From contig NZ_CP054690.1 in the NCBI RefSeq assembly GCF_013348805.1, positions 1,178,001-1,242,000 of the forward strand: DNA of 64,000 nucleotides, in the 5' to 3' direction. Below, in pieces: positions 34,848 to 42,819 of the stretch; within the stretch, counting starts at the first letter, position 1; each line of letters opens with the position of its first letter. The notes under the pieces were generated by a model. It saw only the letters and a list, made by a program, of their open reading frames with translations. It did no database searches and was not told the origin of the DNA. Source of the stretch: Rhodococcus sp. W8901. Its GTDB lineage: Bacteria > Actinomycetota > Actinomycetes > Mycobacteriales > Mycobacteriaceae. Position numbers and translations under genes: made by a program.

Positions 34848-35450
34848 ATGCCTCGTATTGCCCCTGTGTCCCCGCAGGAAGCCGGCCCCCTGATCAAGGC
34901 CGCGTACAAGTACGTGGGTCGCCGGTACGGCGAGGTGCCCGAGCCCTTCGCGGTGGTCGCCAACCATCGCAAGCTGTTCGCGGTGTCGGCCGCTCACGAG
35001 ATGGGCGCCCAGAAGGCCTCGACCGTGCTGCCGCCCAATGTCCGCGACATCGCGGTGTACCGGGTGGCATGGACCGTCGGCTGCTCGTGGTGTATCGACT
35101 TCGGCACGATGCTCCAGCGGTTCGAGGGACTGGACGTGGAGCGCCTGCAGCACATCGCCGACTATGCGGACTCGCCCCTGTACACCGAGGACGAGCGGAT
35201 CGCGATCGCGTACGCCGACGCCATGACCGAGACTCCCACGACCGCGACCGACGAGCAGGTGGCCGAGCTCGAACGGCGGTTCGGACGCGACGGCGTCGTG
35301 GAGCTGACCTACCAGATCGGGCTCGAGAACATGCGGTCGCGGATGTACTCGGCGCTCGGCATCCACGACCAGGGGTTCGACTCCGGCGATGCGTGCCGGG
35401 TGCCCTGGGCGACGGATCAGGGGACGGCGGATCGGGAACGGAAAGCCTGA
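34848..35450 (+). CDS. Carboxymuconolactone decarboxylase-family (AhpD-like) protein
   Basis: This 200-residue all-helical protein has the redox motif C-x-x-C in TVGCSWCIDFG and a following proton-relay region, as in AhpD-like CMD proteins. Such proteins act as alkylhydroperoxidases or thiol-disulfide enzymes. The gene has its own start at ATG 34848 with GGAG upstream. It overlaps the 3' end of the convergent sigma-factor gene by 34 bases, a sign of rearrangement in this block. In many actinobacteria a CMD gene pairs with an ECF41 sigma factor gene, which this neighbour resembles. Confidence 0.85.
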   Translation: MPRIAPVSPQEAGPLIKAAYKYVGRRYGEVPEPFAVVANHRKLFAVSAAHEMGAQKASTVLPPNVRDIAVYRVAWTVGCSWCIDFGTMLQRFEGLDVERLQHIADYADSPLYTEDERIAIAYADAMTETPTTATDEQVAELERRFGRDGVVELTYQIGLENMRSRMYSALGIHDQGFDSGDACRVPWATDQGTADRERKA

Positions 35451-36205
35451 TCCCGCGCAACTTCTCGCGGTTCGCGATGTCTTGGGCGGCCCACACCCTG
35501 CCATCGCCGGCCGTGAACGCGGTGACCAGCCCCGGAGAACCGGGGTGGACGTCGTCGCCGGGGGAGCCGTGGCCGAGGACCCCGGTTGGTCGTCGACCGA
35601 TACGGGTGCAGCGCGGCGACGACCGCGTCGAGGTCGCCGGCCGCCATCGCGGAGAGCAGTCGGGTGACGACCTCCGCGTGCGCGGCATCGGGGACCGGCG
35701 GCGGTGCGGCGGCGACCGCGCGCCGGGCGCGGGACGCGAGCTGCCGAGCGGACGGAACGTTCACCGACAGCACGCCCGCGATCTCGTCGAACGGCACCGC
35801 GAAGCCGTCGTGCAGGACGAACGCCACCCGCTGGGCGGGGGAGAGGGCGTCCAGCACGACCATCGCCGCCATACGGTTTGCTTCTTGCCGGACAACCGAT
35901 TCCAGTGGATCCGGCGGGTTCGACGGCGTCAGGTCGGTGCCGATCGGCTCGGGCGGCCACTGTCCGACGTACCGTTCGCGGCGCGCCGTCGCCGACCGGA
36001 GGCGGTCCAGGCAGATTCGGTCGACGACGGTGGTCAGCCACGCGCGCAGGTCGCGGATGGCCGCGGTGTCGGCAGCGGCCAGTCGAAGCCAGGCGTCCTG
36101 CACGGCGTCCTCGGCGTCGCTCACGCTGCCGGTGAGGCGGTACGCCGCGGACAGCAGGTGGCTGCGGTGCGACTCGAACGACTCCGCGAGTGGCGCGACG
36201 CTCAT
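35417..36205 (-). CDS. ECF sigma factor (SigJ/ECF41-like) with degraded C-terminal domain
   Basis: This 262-residue frame has intact sigma region 2 (LLSAAYRLTGSVSDAEDAVQ, DAWLRLA, LRAWLTTVVDRICLDRLRS) and region 4 (VVLDALSPAQRVAFVLHD, FDEIAGVLSVNVPSARQLA). ECF41 factors carry a C-terminal SnoaL-like domain that regulates them. Here it starts correctly (TRLLSAMAAGDLDAVVAAL) and then leaves the frame. Pieces such as AQDIANREKLRG occur in another frame, and part of the domain is missing. The product may be an unregulated sigma factor or a pseudogene. The convergent CMD gene is the usual partner of this group. Confidence 0.75.
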   Translation of the reverse strand: MSVAPLAESFESHRSHLLSAAYRLTGSVSDAEDAVQDAWLRLAAADTAAIRDLRAWLTTVVDRICLDRLRSATARRERYVGQWPPEPIGTDLTPSNPPDPLESVVRQEANRMAAMVVLDALSPAQRVAFVLHDGFAVPFDEIAGVLSVNVPSARQLASRARRAVAAAPPPVPDAAHAEVVTRLLSAMAAGDLDAVVAALHPYRSTTNRGPRPRLPRRRRPPRFSGAGHRVHGRRWQGVGRPRHREPREVARDQAFRSRSAVP

Positions 36206-36379
36206 GCCGTGATCCTACGTCCGCCCCCATGTTGGACAAATGTCCACTTTGTAAGCCCGATCACATTAATGTGAACATCGGTAACGGCTACCGCTAGCGT
36301 GTTGTCCGGGTAACAGCAGGGCGGTTCCGGTGATCTCGCCGACATGCTTTGAGTGGCGAGTGGTGGAGGGCCGTCGACG

Positions 36380-37636
36380 TTGAACACGGTGTCGAAGCTG
36401 GCCAGGTGGCAGCTGAGCGCGTTCGTGGTGCTCGCGATCCTGAGCGTGATCTTCGTGGGCGGACGCTATGTTCGGCTCGACAACCTGATGGGTTTCGGGC
36501 AGTACTCCGTCTACGTGGACCTGCCGTCGTCGGGTGGCATCTTCACCAACGCCGAGGTGACGTACCGGGGTGTGCCGGTGGGCCGGGTCGGCGACCTCAC
36601 GCTCACTGCCGACGGGGTCCGGGTGGAACTGCACCTCGACAACGACGGGCCGGACGTGCCCGCGTCCGCGGCGGCGGTGGTCGCCAACCGGTCGGCGATC
36701 GGTGAGCAGTACGTGGATCTGCGGCCCGACCGAGACTCCGGGCCGTACCTGCGGGACGGGTCGGTGATCGACGTCGACGACGCCGCAGTCCCGATCCCGG
36801 TCGAGGACCTCATCGCATCGGTCGACTCGCTCGCGCGATCAGTCCCGACCGACAGCCTGCACGCCGTCGCGACCGAACTCGGGAAGGCGTTCGACGGCCA
36901 GGGCGACAACCTGCGGACCGTCGTCGACTCGCTGGCCGACTTCACCCGCGTGGCCTCCGCCGCGTTGCCGCAGACCCTCGACCTCGTGTCCGACGGTCGC
37001 ACCGTGCTCGACAGCCAGGCGGACCAGGCGTCGTCGATCCGTTCGTTCAGTTCCGACCTCGACGCGCTCACCGCGCAGTTGCGCTCGAGCGACCCGGACG
37101 TGCGCCGGCTGATCGGCACCGGCGCCGCCACCAGTGAGCAGGTGGGGGCGCTGGTCCGTGACAGCGGCGCCGACCTCACCGAGGTGCTGTCGAACACCCG
37201 GCAGATCGTCTCGCTCGCGCCGGGGCGCGAGGCCTACCTGCGGACCGCGCTGCAGTTGCTGCCGGCGCTGCCGGTGGCGGCGCGTGCCGTGGCGCCGGGC
37301 GACGGCACCATCCACTTCGGCCTCGTCCTCGAGACCAACAACCCGCCGGCGTGCACCCTCGGCTACGAGAGCACCCACGAGACGCTCGCCGAGATGAAGC
37401 GTCGCGACCCGGACTTCGGCGACACCCGCGACGACTTCCCGTTCTCCTCCGATGTCCGGTGCCTCGTCCCGCAGGGTAGCGCCACCGGTGTCCGCAACGC
37501 CGAGCGTGCGGTGCTCGCCGACCCGACGGTGTCGCAGCCGTGGGACGCGAAGCCCAAGCAGGCCCCGGATGCGTTGAACCTCAACCCGATTGCGTCCGTG
37601 CTCGCGACCGTCATGGGCATCGCTCCGCCGCACTGA
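36380..37636 (+). CDS. Orphan Mce-family (MlaD-domain) protein
   Basis: This is a 418-residue protein with one N-terminal membrane span (LSAFVVLAILSVIFVGG) and an MlaD domain at about residues 35-115 (VYVDLPSSGGIFTNAEVTYR, GVPVGRVGDL). A long helical region (to about 290) and a C-terminal part with PPACTLGYES follow, as in MceF-type proteins. Mce proteins build lipid-transport channels in the cell envelope and normally come in sets of six behind yrbE genes; no partner is present here. The start is uncertain: TTG at 36380 has GGAGGG upstream, and a GTG at 36353 is also in frame. Confidence 0.82.
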   Translation: MNTVSKLARWQLSAFVVLAILSVIFVGGRYVRLDNLMGFGQYSVYVDLPSSGGIFTNAEVTYRGVPVGRVGDLTLTADGVRVELHLDNDGPDVPASAAAVVANRSAIGEQYVDLRPDRDSGPYLRDGSVIDVDDAAVPIPVEDLIASVDSLARSVPTDSLHAVATELGKAFDGQGDNLRTVVDSLADFTRVASAALPQTLDLVSDGRTVLDSQADQASSIRSFSSDLDALTAQLRSSDPDVRRLIGTGAATSEQVGALVRDSGADLTEVLSNTRQIVSLAPGREAYLRTALQLLPALPVAARAVAPGDGTIHFGLVLETNNPPACTLGYESTHETLAEMKRRDPDFGDTRDDFPFSSDVRCLVPQGSATGVRNAERAVLADPTVSQPWDAKPKQAPDALNLNPIASVLATVMGIAPPH

Positions 37637-37741
37637 TGACCCGATCCGTGAACGGGACACAGTGGGAAATGCGGAACCGGCCTGCGAAATCCGCCGATGT
37701 GCGAGAGACTGAGCTGACCCCCTAGTAGGAGGTCACCTCGT

Positions 37742-37978
37742 ATGGAACTCCGATCGAACGGGTCTCTACCCGGGGAAATTCGTCCAGCCTTGTTGCAGGA
37801 CTTCGATCTTCGGAGGTCGAACACGATTCCGGCCGTGCTGTGGTGGGTCGTTCTGATGCTCATGGTTGCCGCGGTGCCGGCTGTCGCGACGGTTCTGCTG
37901 ATGGGTTCGGTGACCCTCGCAATGACAATGGCTCTCGTTACCGTCGGCGGGGTCGGCCTTGCGGCGCTGATGATCTGA
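37742..37978 (+). CDS. Small membrane protein, function unknown
   Basis: This 78-residue protein has a polar N-terminal third (GEIRPALLQDFDLRRSN) followed by two hydrophobic spans (VLWWVVLMLMVAAVPAVATV; LAMTMALVTVGGVGLAALMI). The ATG has a strong AGGAGG upstream at good spacing, so translation is credible. It lies 105 bases after the Mce gene on the same strand and could be co-expressed with it. I do not recognise the family. Confidence 0.6.
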   Translation: MELRSNGSLPGEIRPALLQDFDLRRSNTIPAVLWWVVLMLMVAAVPAVATVLLMGSVTLAMTMALVTVGGVGLAALMI

Positions 37979-38088
37979 CGACGTCACCATCCGAATTGGG
38001 GTGGGGTGAATCCCATCAGTGCAATTCATTCGGCGGCCCGGCCGAGACCAGTGCAACCAATTGGTTGTTCGATGCCGGAGCGTGGCGC

Positions 38089-38925
38089 TCACAGTGCGAT
38101 CGAGTCGAGTCCGTCCGCCTCTATGCCGATGGAGGCTCGATCCAAGGTCGCGTCGAGGACCCGGAAGAGTCGCTCGGCGTCACCGGCCGGCCAGTTTTCT
38201 GGAAGCAGCGACATCGGCAACAGTGGGTCGGTCTGTGTGATGGAGAGCCACTCGGCCTGGACCCGGATTCGGGTGGCGAAGGCATGTTCGCGACTCGATC
38301 CGGACGTTTCGTCGTTCTGCCACCGCGACGTGAACCCGGTATAGCGGGCAGCGATCTCGTCGAGGTCGAATGCCGAGGTCACGAGCGCTTCGTCGGTGGT
38401 GGGCGGGAGGACCCGCCCGACCATCACGGTGAGGTCCACGTCGGCGAACTCGGGGCCGAGGATCGTCGCTACGTTATGCCGGCGGGGTGCCACCCACAGT
38501 CCAGAGGCGGTGTTCCCGAAGCCGGCCCAGCTCAGTCGCGACCGTGCCCGGTGGCGAAGATGGCGCGAGTCCTCGGGCACCGACAGCGCGACCGTCGTCC
38601 ACACGCCGTCCCAGTCCGCGCCACCCATGCTGCGCCAGATCTTCTTCGAGCCTTCCTCGAACACTGACGTTCCGTGTTCGGTGAGGGCGTAGTAGGTCTT
38701 GCGACCCACCTTGTGCCGCTCCAGCAGGCCTCGGTCCGTCATTCGGGCGAGCAGCGACCGAGTGGCCGACTGGCCGACATCCAGCCAGCCGAACAGCTCG
38801 ACAAGGGACGCGCCACTGATGGCGATCGGTTTCCAGAGAAGGTGCATTCCAAGGAACGCGAGAAGGAGCGACTTGGGGGTGATGTCGACCTTGTCGACGG
38901 GCTCTGCAGTGAGGTTATACCGCAT
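38089..38925 (-). CDS. PaaX-like transcriptional regulator
   Basis: This 278-residue regulator has a winged-helix N-terminus (ISGASLVELFGWLDVGQSAT, SLLARMTDRGLLERHKVGRK, TYYALTEHG), a central domain with WDGVWTTVALSVPEDSRHLR (a PaaX hallmark) and a PaaX C-terminal domain. PaaX proteins repress aromatic-acid catabolic genes and release DNA when an aryl-CoA binds. It faces the MHS transporter/acyl-CoA operon across about 175 bases with a dyad, so the operon's CoA intermediate is the likely inducer. Confidence 0.85.
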   Translation of the reverse strand: MRYNLTAEPVDKVDITPKSLLLAFLGMHLLWKPIAISGASLVELFGWLDVGQSATRSLLARMTDRGLLERHKVGRKTYYALTEHGTSVFEEGSKKIWRSMGGADWDGVWTTVALSVPEDSRHLRHRARSRLSWAGFGNTASGLWVAPRRHNVATILGPEFADVDLTVMVGRVLPPTTDEALVTSAFDLDEIAARYTGFTSRWQNDETSGSSREHAFATRIRVQAEWLSITQTDPLLPMSLLPENWPAGDAERLFRVLDATLDRASIGIEADGLDSIAL

Positions 38926-38980
38926 GCCGTGGAGTCTAGTTGTCGCCTACTGGGGGTGGCCCGCCAAGTCAATTGCAACT

Positions 38981-39009
38981 CATCTTATTGACGCAACGCA
39001 ATGAAGATG
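38981..39009. promoter_or_regulatory. Operator-like dyad between paaX-like gene and catabolic operon
   Basis: CATCTTATTG (38981-38990) and CAATGAAGATG (38999-39009) are inverted repeats with one extra base in the right arm and an 8-base spacer. The site lies about 90 bases upstream of the transporter start and 56 from the regulator start. It is the best candidate for the PaaX-like repressor. Confidence 0.55.
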
Positions 39010-39099
39010 CATAGTATTCGGCCCGTCAGATGAGTGAGGTGGATCACGGTTCGGCCCGGATTCGCCGTCCGTTCAGAGCACTCCCAGTGAGGTTTTCCC

Positions 39100-40464
39100 A
39101 TGGATCAGAGCTATCCCGAGGCTGCAAAGGATCCGGCGATGCTCAAGCGCGCCGCCGCATCCAGCTTCCTCGGCAGCGTCATCGAGTACTTCGACTTCTT
39201 CGTCTACGCCACCTGCGCTGCGGTGGTCTTCAAGGACGTCTTCTTCTCCAACATGAGCCCGCTGGCGGGCACCCTCGCGAGCCTGGCCACGTTCGCTGCG
39301 GGCTACCTGGCGCGGCCCTTCGGCGGTGTCATCTTCGGCCACTACGGCGACCGACTCGGCCGCAAGCGGATGCTCGTTCTGACAATGTCGATCATGGGCA
39401 TCGCCAGCGCCCTCATCGGCGTCCTGCCCACGTACGCCACGGCCGGAGCGATCGCACCGATCCTGCTCGTGCTTCTGCGCGTGGTCCAGGGCATAGCGCT
39501 GGGCGGCGAGTGGGGCGGCGCGGTACTGATGTCGGCGGAGCACGCAGATTCCCGACGCGGCTTCTGGGCAAGTTTCACCAACGCGGGTGCCCCGACTGGC
39601 ACGCTGATCTCCACCGTCGTCATCACCTCGACCATCGCGATCCTGGGCAACGACGCCTTCGTCGAGTGGGGCTGGCGTCTGCCGTTCCTGTTCAGCCTCC
39701 TGCTTCTCGTGCTCGGTCTCGTGGTCCGTGCCAAGGTCGACGAGTCGCCCGAGTTCATTGCAGCCACCGATCGCGCGCCGGACACCGGCATCCCGCTGCT
39801 GCGGCTGCTCAAGGCGCAGCCCAAGGTGCTGTTCCTCTCTGTCGGAGTCGGGCTGGGGGCCTTTGTCTTCCAAGGCGCCTTGACCACCTACTCCATCGCC
39901 TACGGCGTACAGTCCGGGGTCCCGCGCCAGGAGATCCTCAACGCGCTCACCATTTCGTCGTTCCTGTCGATCTTCGGCATCATCGGGTGGTCGGCCCTGT
40001 CCGACAAGATCGGCCGGCGGCCGATGGTCATCGCCGGCTCCGTCGGCATCATCGCGTGGGGATTCGCGCTCTTCCCCCTGATCGGATCGAAGAGCTTTCC
40101 GTTGATCGTCCTCGCCATGGTGGTCGGCCAGGCGATCGTCCACCCGATGGTCTACGGCCCCCTCGCCGGCCTGTACACGGAGCTGTTCAGCACCGAATAC
40201 CGATACACCGGAGCTTCGCTCGGTTATCAGCTCGCCGGGATCGGTGCGGGTGTCTCCCCGGTACTGTTCGCCGAGATCATGCGCTCGAACGGCGGCACGA
40301 GCACCCTCGGGCTGTCTGCGGTCATCGCACTGACCGCCCTGGTGAGCATCGCCTGCATCATCAAGCTCGGTGAGACCAAGAACCGAAGACTCTCGCGCGT
40401 CGCCTCCGACGGGGCTGACACGCAGTCCGTCGCCGCCGATGTATCCGCGGCGGGGGTGGCGTGA
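39100..40464 (+). CDS. MHS-family (metabolite:H+ symporter) MFS transporter
   Basis: This 454-residue protein has twelve hydrophobic spans and MHS-type motifs: SFLGSVIEYFDFFVYAT in TM1 and the loop motif FGHYGDRLGRKRMLV. A second DRxGR-like motif occurs after TM8 (SDKIGRRPMV). MHS carriers take up carboxylates such as ketoglutarate, shikimate or aromatic acids. As first gene of the catabolic operon it probably imports the operon's acid substrate. Its stop overlaps the start of the ligase gene. Confidence 0.88.
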   Translation: MDQSYPEAAKDPAMLKRAAASSFLGSVIEYFDFFVYATCAAVVFKDVFFSNMSPLAGTLASLATFAAGYLARPFGGVIFGHYGDRLGRKRMLVLTMSIMGIASALIGVLPTYATAGAIAPILLVLLRVVQGIALGGEWGGAVLMSAEHADSRRGFWASFTNAGAPTGTLISTVVITSTIAILGNDAFVEWGWRLPFLFSLLLLVLGLVVRAKVDESPEFIAATDRAPDTGIPLLRLLKAQPKVLFLSVGVGLGAFVFQGALTTYSIAYGVQSGVPRQEILNALTISSFLSIFGIIGWSALSDKIGRRPMVIAGSVGIIAWGFALFPLIGSKSFPLIVLAMVVGQAIVHPMVYGPLAGLYTELFSTEYRYTGASLGYQLAGIGAGVSPVLFAEIMRSNGGTSTLGLSAVIALTALVSIACIIKLGETKNRRLSRVASDGADTQSVAADVSAAGVA

Positions 40465-42020
40465 TGCGGGGCGGCTACCGTCCGGGCCTGGCCACACTGT
40501 CCGAGCGGCGGGCTCGGATGAGCGGTGACTCGGTGGCGCTGGTCTACCGGGACACCGCGCTCAGCTACCGCGAGGTCCACAACCGCGTCCTCGTCCGGGC
40601 CGCACAGCTCGCGCGGTGCGGGGTGGGACAGGGGGACCGGGTCGCCTATCTGGGTCCCAACCACCCGGCATTCGTCGAAACGATGCTCGCGGTGGTCCGG
40701 CTCGGGGGCGTCTTCCTTCCGCTCAACCACCGCCTCTCGGCTCCCGAGCTGGACTACCAGCTGACCGATGCCGGGGTCTCTGTGCTCCTCGTCGCCCCCG
40801 AGTCGCGGGCGACCGCGGGTTCGCTAGGAGTCGACGGCGTCGTCGTCGAGGACGTGGTGTGGTCGACCGAATCGGTGGATACGCCCGGTGATCCGATCGG
40901 CGCCGCCGAGGTCGGCGGGCACGATCCCGCCTTCGTCCTGTACACCTCCGGCACGACGGGTCGTCCGAAGGGCGCGATCCTCACCCACGAGAACCTGTTG
41001 TGGAACAGCTTCAACCTCCTCCTCGATCTCGACGTCGCCTCCGACGAGGTGACCCTGGTGTCGGCTCCGCTCTTCCACGTGGCGGCGCTCGACCAACTGG
41101 TGCTGACGGTGTACCTCAAGGGCGGTACCAGCGTCCTCGTCCCGAAATGGGAAGTCGATCTCGCCTTCGATCTCATCGAACGTCACAGGGTCACGTGGAT
41201 GTTCGGCGTCACCACGATGTACGCCGACCTCGCGCAGTCGCCGCGCTGGCCGCAAGCCGACCTGAGCTCCATCCGTAGCGTCATGTCGGGCGGTGCGCCG
41301 ATCCCGGTGCATCTCATCGACACCTACCGGGCGAAGGGTGTCACCTTCTGTCAGGGGTACGGCCTCACCGAGACCGCGCCCGGCGCAACCTTCCTCGCTC
41401 CCGGGGACGCGGTCCGCAAGGCCGGTTCGGCGGGACAGCAGGTGATGTTCGACGAGGTCAAGATCGTCGACGACATAGGTGTGGAGTGCCCCCGCGGCAC
41501 CGCCGGCGAGGTGATCATCCGGGGCCCCAACGTCACGCCCGGCTACTGGCGGAACGACGCGGCGACCGCTGCGGCCTTCACCGCCGGCGGCTGGTTCCAC
41601 TCCGGCGACATCGCGTACATGGACGACGACGGGTTCGTCTTCGTCGTCGACCGCATGAAGGACATGTACATCTCGGGCGGTGAGAACGTCTACCCGGCCG
41701 AGGTCGAAAGCGTGCTGTTCCAGCACCCCGACGTTCTCGAGGCCGCGGTCGTCGGCGCCCCGGACGACCGTTGGGGCGAGGTGGGTCATGCCCACGTCGT
41801 CCGGCGGGAGGGCTCGGATCTCGACCGGGACGCCCTCCTGGCCTTCGCGACCGAGCGACTGGCCCGGTACAAGGTCCCGAAACTGGTGTCGTTCGTTCCT
41901 GCCCTACCTCGCACCGGCTCCGGAAAGGTGCGCAAGCAAGACCTCCGCGCCGGCACCGCGCTCGGCGCTCACTCCGATTCCGTACAACAGATCTGCACGA
42001 TCAGCAAGGCGATGAATTGA
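40461..42020 (+). CDS. Acyl-CoA ligase (ANL superfamily)
   Basis: This 519-residue ligase has the AMP-binding motif LYTSGTTGRPKGAILTHEN, the YGLTETAPG motif, and a hinge/C-terminal motif with SGGENVYPAEVE. The catalytic Lys is in RTGSGKVRKQDL. It activates a carboxylic acid to its CoA thioester via an acyl-adenylate. The gene order transporter-ligase-hydratase resembles the rhodococcal p-coumarate (cou) cluster, in which the ligase is CouL, but substrate identity is inferred. The start is GTG at 40461 or ATG at 40464, overlapping the transporter stop. Confidence 0.88.
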   Translation: MMRGGYRPGLATLSERRARMSGDSVALVYRDTALSYREVHNRVLVRAAQLARCGVGQGDRVAYLGPNHPAFVETMLAVVRLGGVFLPLNHRLSAPELDYQLTDAGVSVLLVAPESRATAGSLGVDGVVVEDVVWSTESVDTPGDPIGAAEVGGHDPAFVLYTSGTTGRPKGAILTHENLLWNSFNLLLDLDVASDEVTLVSAPLFHVAALDQLVLTVYLKGGTSVLVPKWEVDLAFDLIERHRVTWMFGVTTMYADLAQSPRWPQADLSSIRSVMSGGAPIPVHLIDTYRAKGVTFCQGYGLTETAPGATFLAPGDAVRKAGSAGQQVMFDEVKIVDDIGVECPRGTAGEVIIRGPNVTPGYWRNDAATAAAFTAGGWFHSGDIAYMDDDGFVFVVDRMKDMYISGGENVYPAEVESVLFQHPDVLEAAVVGAPDDRWGEVGHAHVVRREGSDLDRDALLAFATERLARYKVPKLVSFVPALPRTGSGKVRKQDLRAGTALGAHSDSVQQICTISKAMN

Positions 42021-42021
42021 T

Positions 42022-42819
42022 ATGACCACCGCCATCTCCGAATCCCTCGTCTTCGACCAGCGCGGCGACATCGGCATCCTCACCCTGGATCGACCGCACA
42101 AGCGAAATGCCCTCGACGACAAGACCGTTCTCTCCCTCGGCGACTTCTTCCGGACGCCCCCCGAGGGTGTGCGTGCCATCGTCCTGACCTCGTCCGGCGA
42201 TCACTTCTGCGCCGGCCTCGACCTCTCGGAGCTCTCGGACCGGGACGCCGTCGCCGGACTCCATCACTCCCGTATGTGGCACAAGTCGCTCGGCGAGATG
42301 GCGGGCGGCACGATCCCCGTGGTCGCGGTCCTGCGCGGTGCGGTCGTCGGTGGCGGACTCGAACTCGCCAGCGCCGCGCACATCCGAGTGGCGGAGCGAA
42401 GCGCGTTCTTCGCGCTGCCGGAAGGACAGCGCGGGCTGTTCGTGGGCGGCGGGGCCTCGGTGCGGGTTCCGCGGTTGATCGGCGTCGCCCGGATGCAGGA
42501 CATGATGCTCACGGGTCGGGTCCTCACCGCAGACGAGGGCGAACGTGTCGGCCTCGCAACCTATCTCGTCGACAACGGTGGTGGCGACAACCTGGCCTGC
42601 GAGCTCGCCGAGAAGATCGCCTCGAACTCTCCTGTCACCAACTACTCGGTGATGCACGCCCTTCCACGGATCGCCGAGGTCGGCCCGGACGAGGGGCTGA
42701 TGATGGAGTCGCTCATGGCCGCCGTCGCGCAGTCCAGCCAGGAAGCCAAGCATCGGATGAACGAGTTCCTCACCGGCCGTGGGCCAAAGGTCCGCACCGC
42801 GGACGGAGGGGCGAACTGA
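42022..42819 (+). CDS. Enoyl-CoA hydratase/isomerase (crotonase family)
   Basis: This 265-residue crotonase-fold enzyme has the oxyanion-hole segment SSGDHFCAGLDLSEL (about residues 55-70) and the second one VVGGGLELASAAHIRVA, with an acidic catalytic position around ALPEGQRG. It should hydrate a 2,3-enoyl-CoA made from the ligase product, giving the 3-hydroxyacyl-CoA used by the dehydrogenase three genes on. A CouM-like role is possible. It starts one base after the ligase stop. Its own stop overlaps the next start (TGATG). Confidence 0.87.
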   Translation: MTTAISESLVFDQRGDIGILTLDRPHKRNALDDKTVLSLGDFFRTPPEGVRAIVLTSSGDHFCAGLDLSELSDRDAVAGLHHSRMWHKSLGEMAGGTIPVVAVLRGAVVGGGLELASAAHIRVAERSAFFALPEGQRGLFVGGGASVRVPRLIGVARMQDMMLTGRVLTADEGERVGLATYLVDNGGGDNLACELAEKIASNSPVTNYSVMHALPRIAEVGPDEGLMMESLMAAVAQSSQEAKHRMNEFLTGRGPKVRTADGGAN

